From NCBI GenBank assembly GCA_036365455.1, contig JAWQUS010000016.1, positions 13,601,001 through 13,665,000 of the forward strand: a stretch of 64,000 nt of DNA, in the 5' to 3' direction. Within the stretch, counting starts at the first letter, position 1; every line of letters starts with the position of its first letter. The position numbers and the translations under genes are program-made. Shown here in pieces: positions 63,711 through 64,000 of the stretch. This stretch comes from Macrosoma leucophasiata (taxonomy: Eukaryota; Arthropoda; Insecta; Lepidoptera; Hedylidae). The notes below the pieces were generated by a model. That model saw only the letters and a program-made list of their open reading frames with translations. It made no database searches and had not been told where the DNA came from.

Positions 63711-64000
63711 AATATATAATACTATTCATAAAAACTACATTAAAATCTATAGTAGTGTATAAGATCAAAGAAGACAGGCGGCGAGAAGTGATTTTGTGTT
63801 ATCTTACACTACGGAGAGATATATTGTTTTTTATGTGTTAGTTTGTTTTTTAGGTATTTGTTTAATCTCGATGCGCAAATTACACAGTGATTGGTTCTAC
63901 AACAAACTTCACAGTATTAAGTGACTTATTAACTTACGCCCTTGAATTAAAAGCACTACTAGGGTTTTGCCAGAATGATTAGCGTTGATTGTAAACAGTA
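63711..64000. other. no recognisable feature
   Basis: AT-rich end of the window, non-coding. Confidence 0.4.

Overview
This window is an AT-rich, repeat-saturated piece of an insect genome, most probably a moth or butterfly (Lepidoptera). The reasons are the dense mix of short interspersed repeats whose ends read ACTAGCTG..CCGCG and AACCGGCCAAGTGCGAGTCG, RTE-type LINE tails ending in (ATG)n, a mariner fragment, and a short array of the insect telomere unit CCTAA at 44.08 kb. I see no convincing host protein-coding exon, no rRNA or tRNA gene and no CRISPR array. Nearly everything recognisable is a transposable element or a relic of one. The species call rests on general pattern recognition, not on a database comparison.

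Layout. 0-13.8 kb: a mariner fragment, a 5S-rRNA-like SINE with exact 11-bp target duplications, an RTE LINE tail, a Penelope-like element tail with a GIY-YIG endonuclease, two long foldback MITEs and a hAT-type MITE with 8-bp duplications. 13.9-18.9 kb: a nearly complete Ty3/Gypsy retrotransposon in which gag and pol are joined by a textbook -1 slippery site (A AAA AAC, then UAG). Its protease carries an in-frame stop. 19-41 kb: nested MITEs, tRNA-derived and other SINEs, palindromes, and small local duplications. 41.1-43.3 kb: a 5'-truncated LINE with an open reverse-transcriptase frame and a perfect 11-bp target duplication. 45.0-54.7 kb: a large direct duplication of about 4.9 and 4.3 kb (copies A and B), with a 0.5-kb older third copy between them. 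55.1-63.2 kb: an apparently intact BEL/Pao retrotransposon with 1165-bp LTRs that differ at one position I could find, a GGACC target duplication, a primer-binding site matching tRNA-Tyr, a polypurine tract, and one uninterrupted 1905-codon gag-pol frame.

How the parts relate. The Gypsy and BEL elements and the two LINEs carry or once carried their own enzymes. The SINEs and MITEs are non-autonomous and would need enzymes made elsewhere. The commonest family, here called SINE-B (about 290 bp, head ACTGGTGGTAGAG, A-rich tail), has more than 20 full or partial copies on both strands. Repeat names used here (SINE-A, -B, -E, -F, 5S-SINE, MITE-D) are local labels.

I did not find a new defence or biosynthetic system. 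The observations most worth following are the gag-pol frameshift signal, the intact young BEL element whose gag-pol frame runs through its polypurine tract into the LTR, five near-perfect snap-back palindromes that look like template-switch products (two of them inside SINE copies), the 5S-like SINE with a cis empty site, and the A/C/B duplication with a step in divergence along its length.
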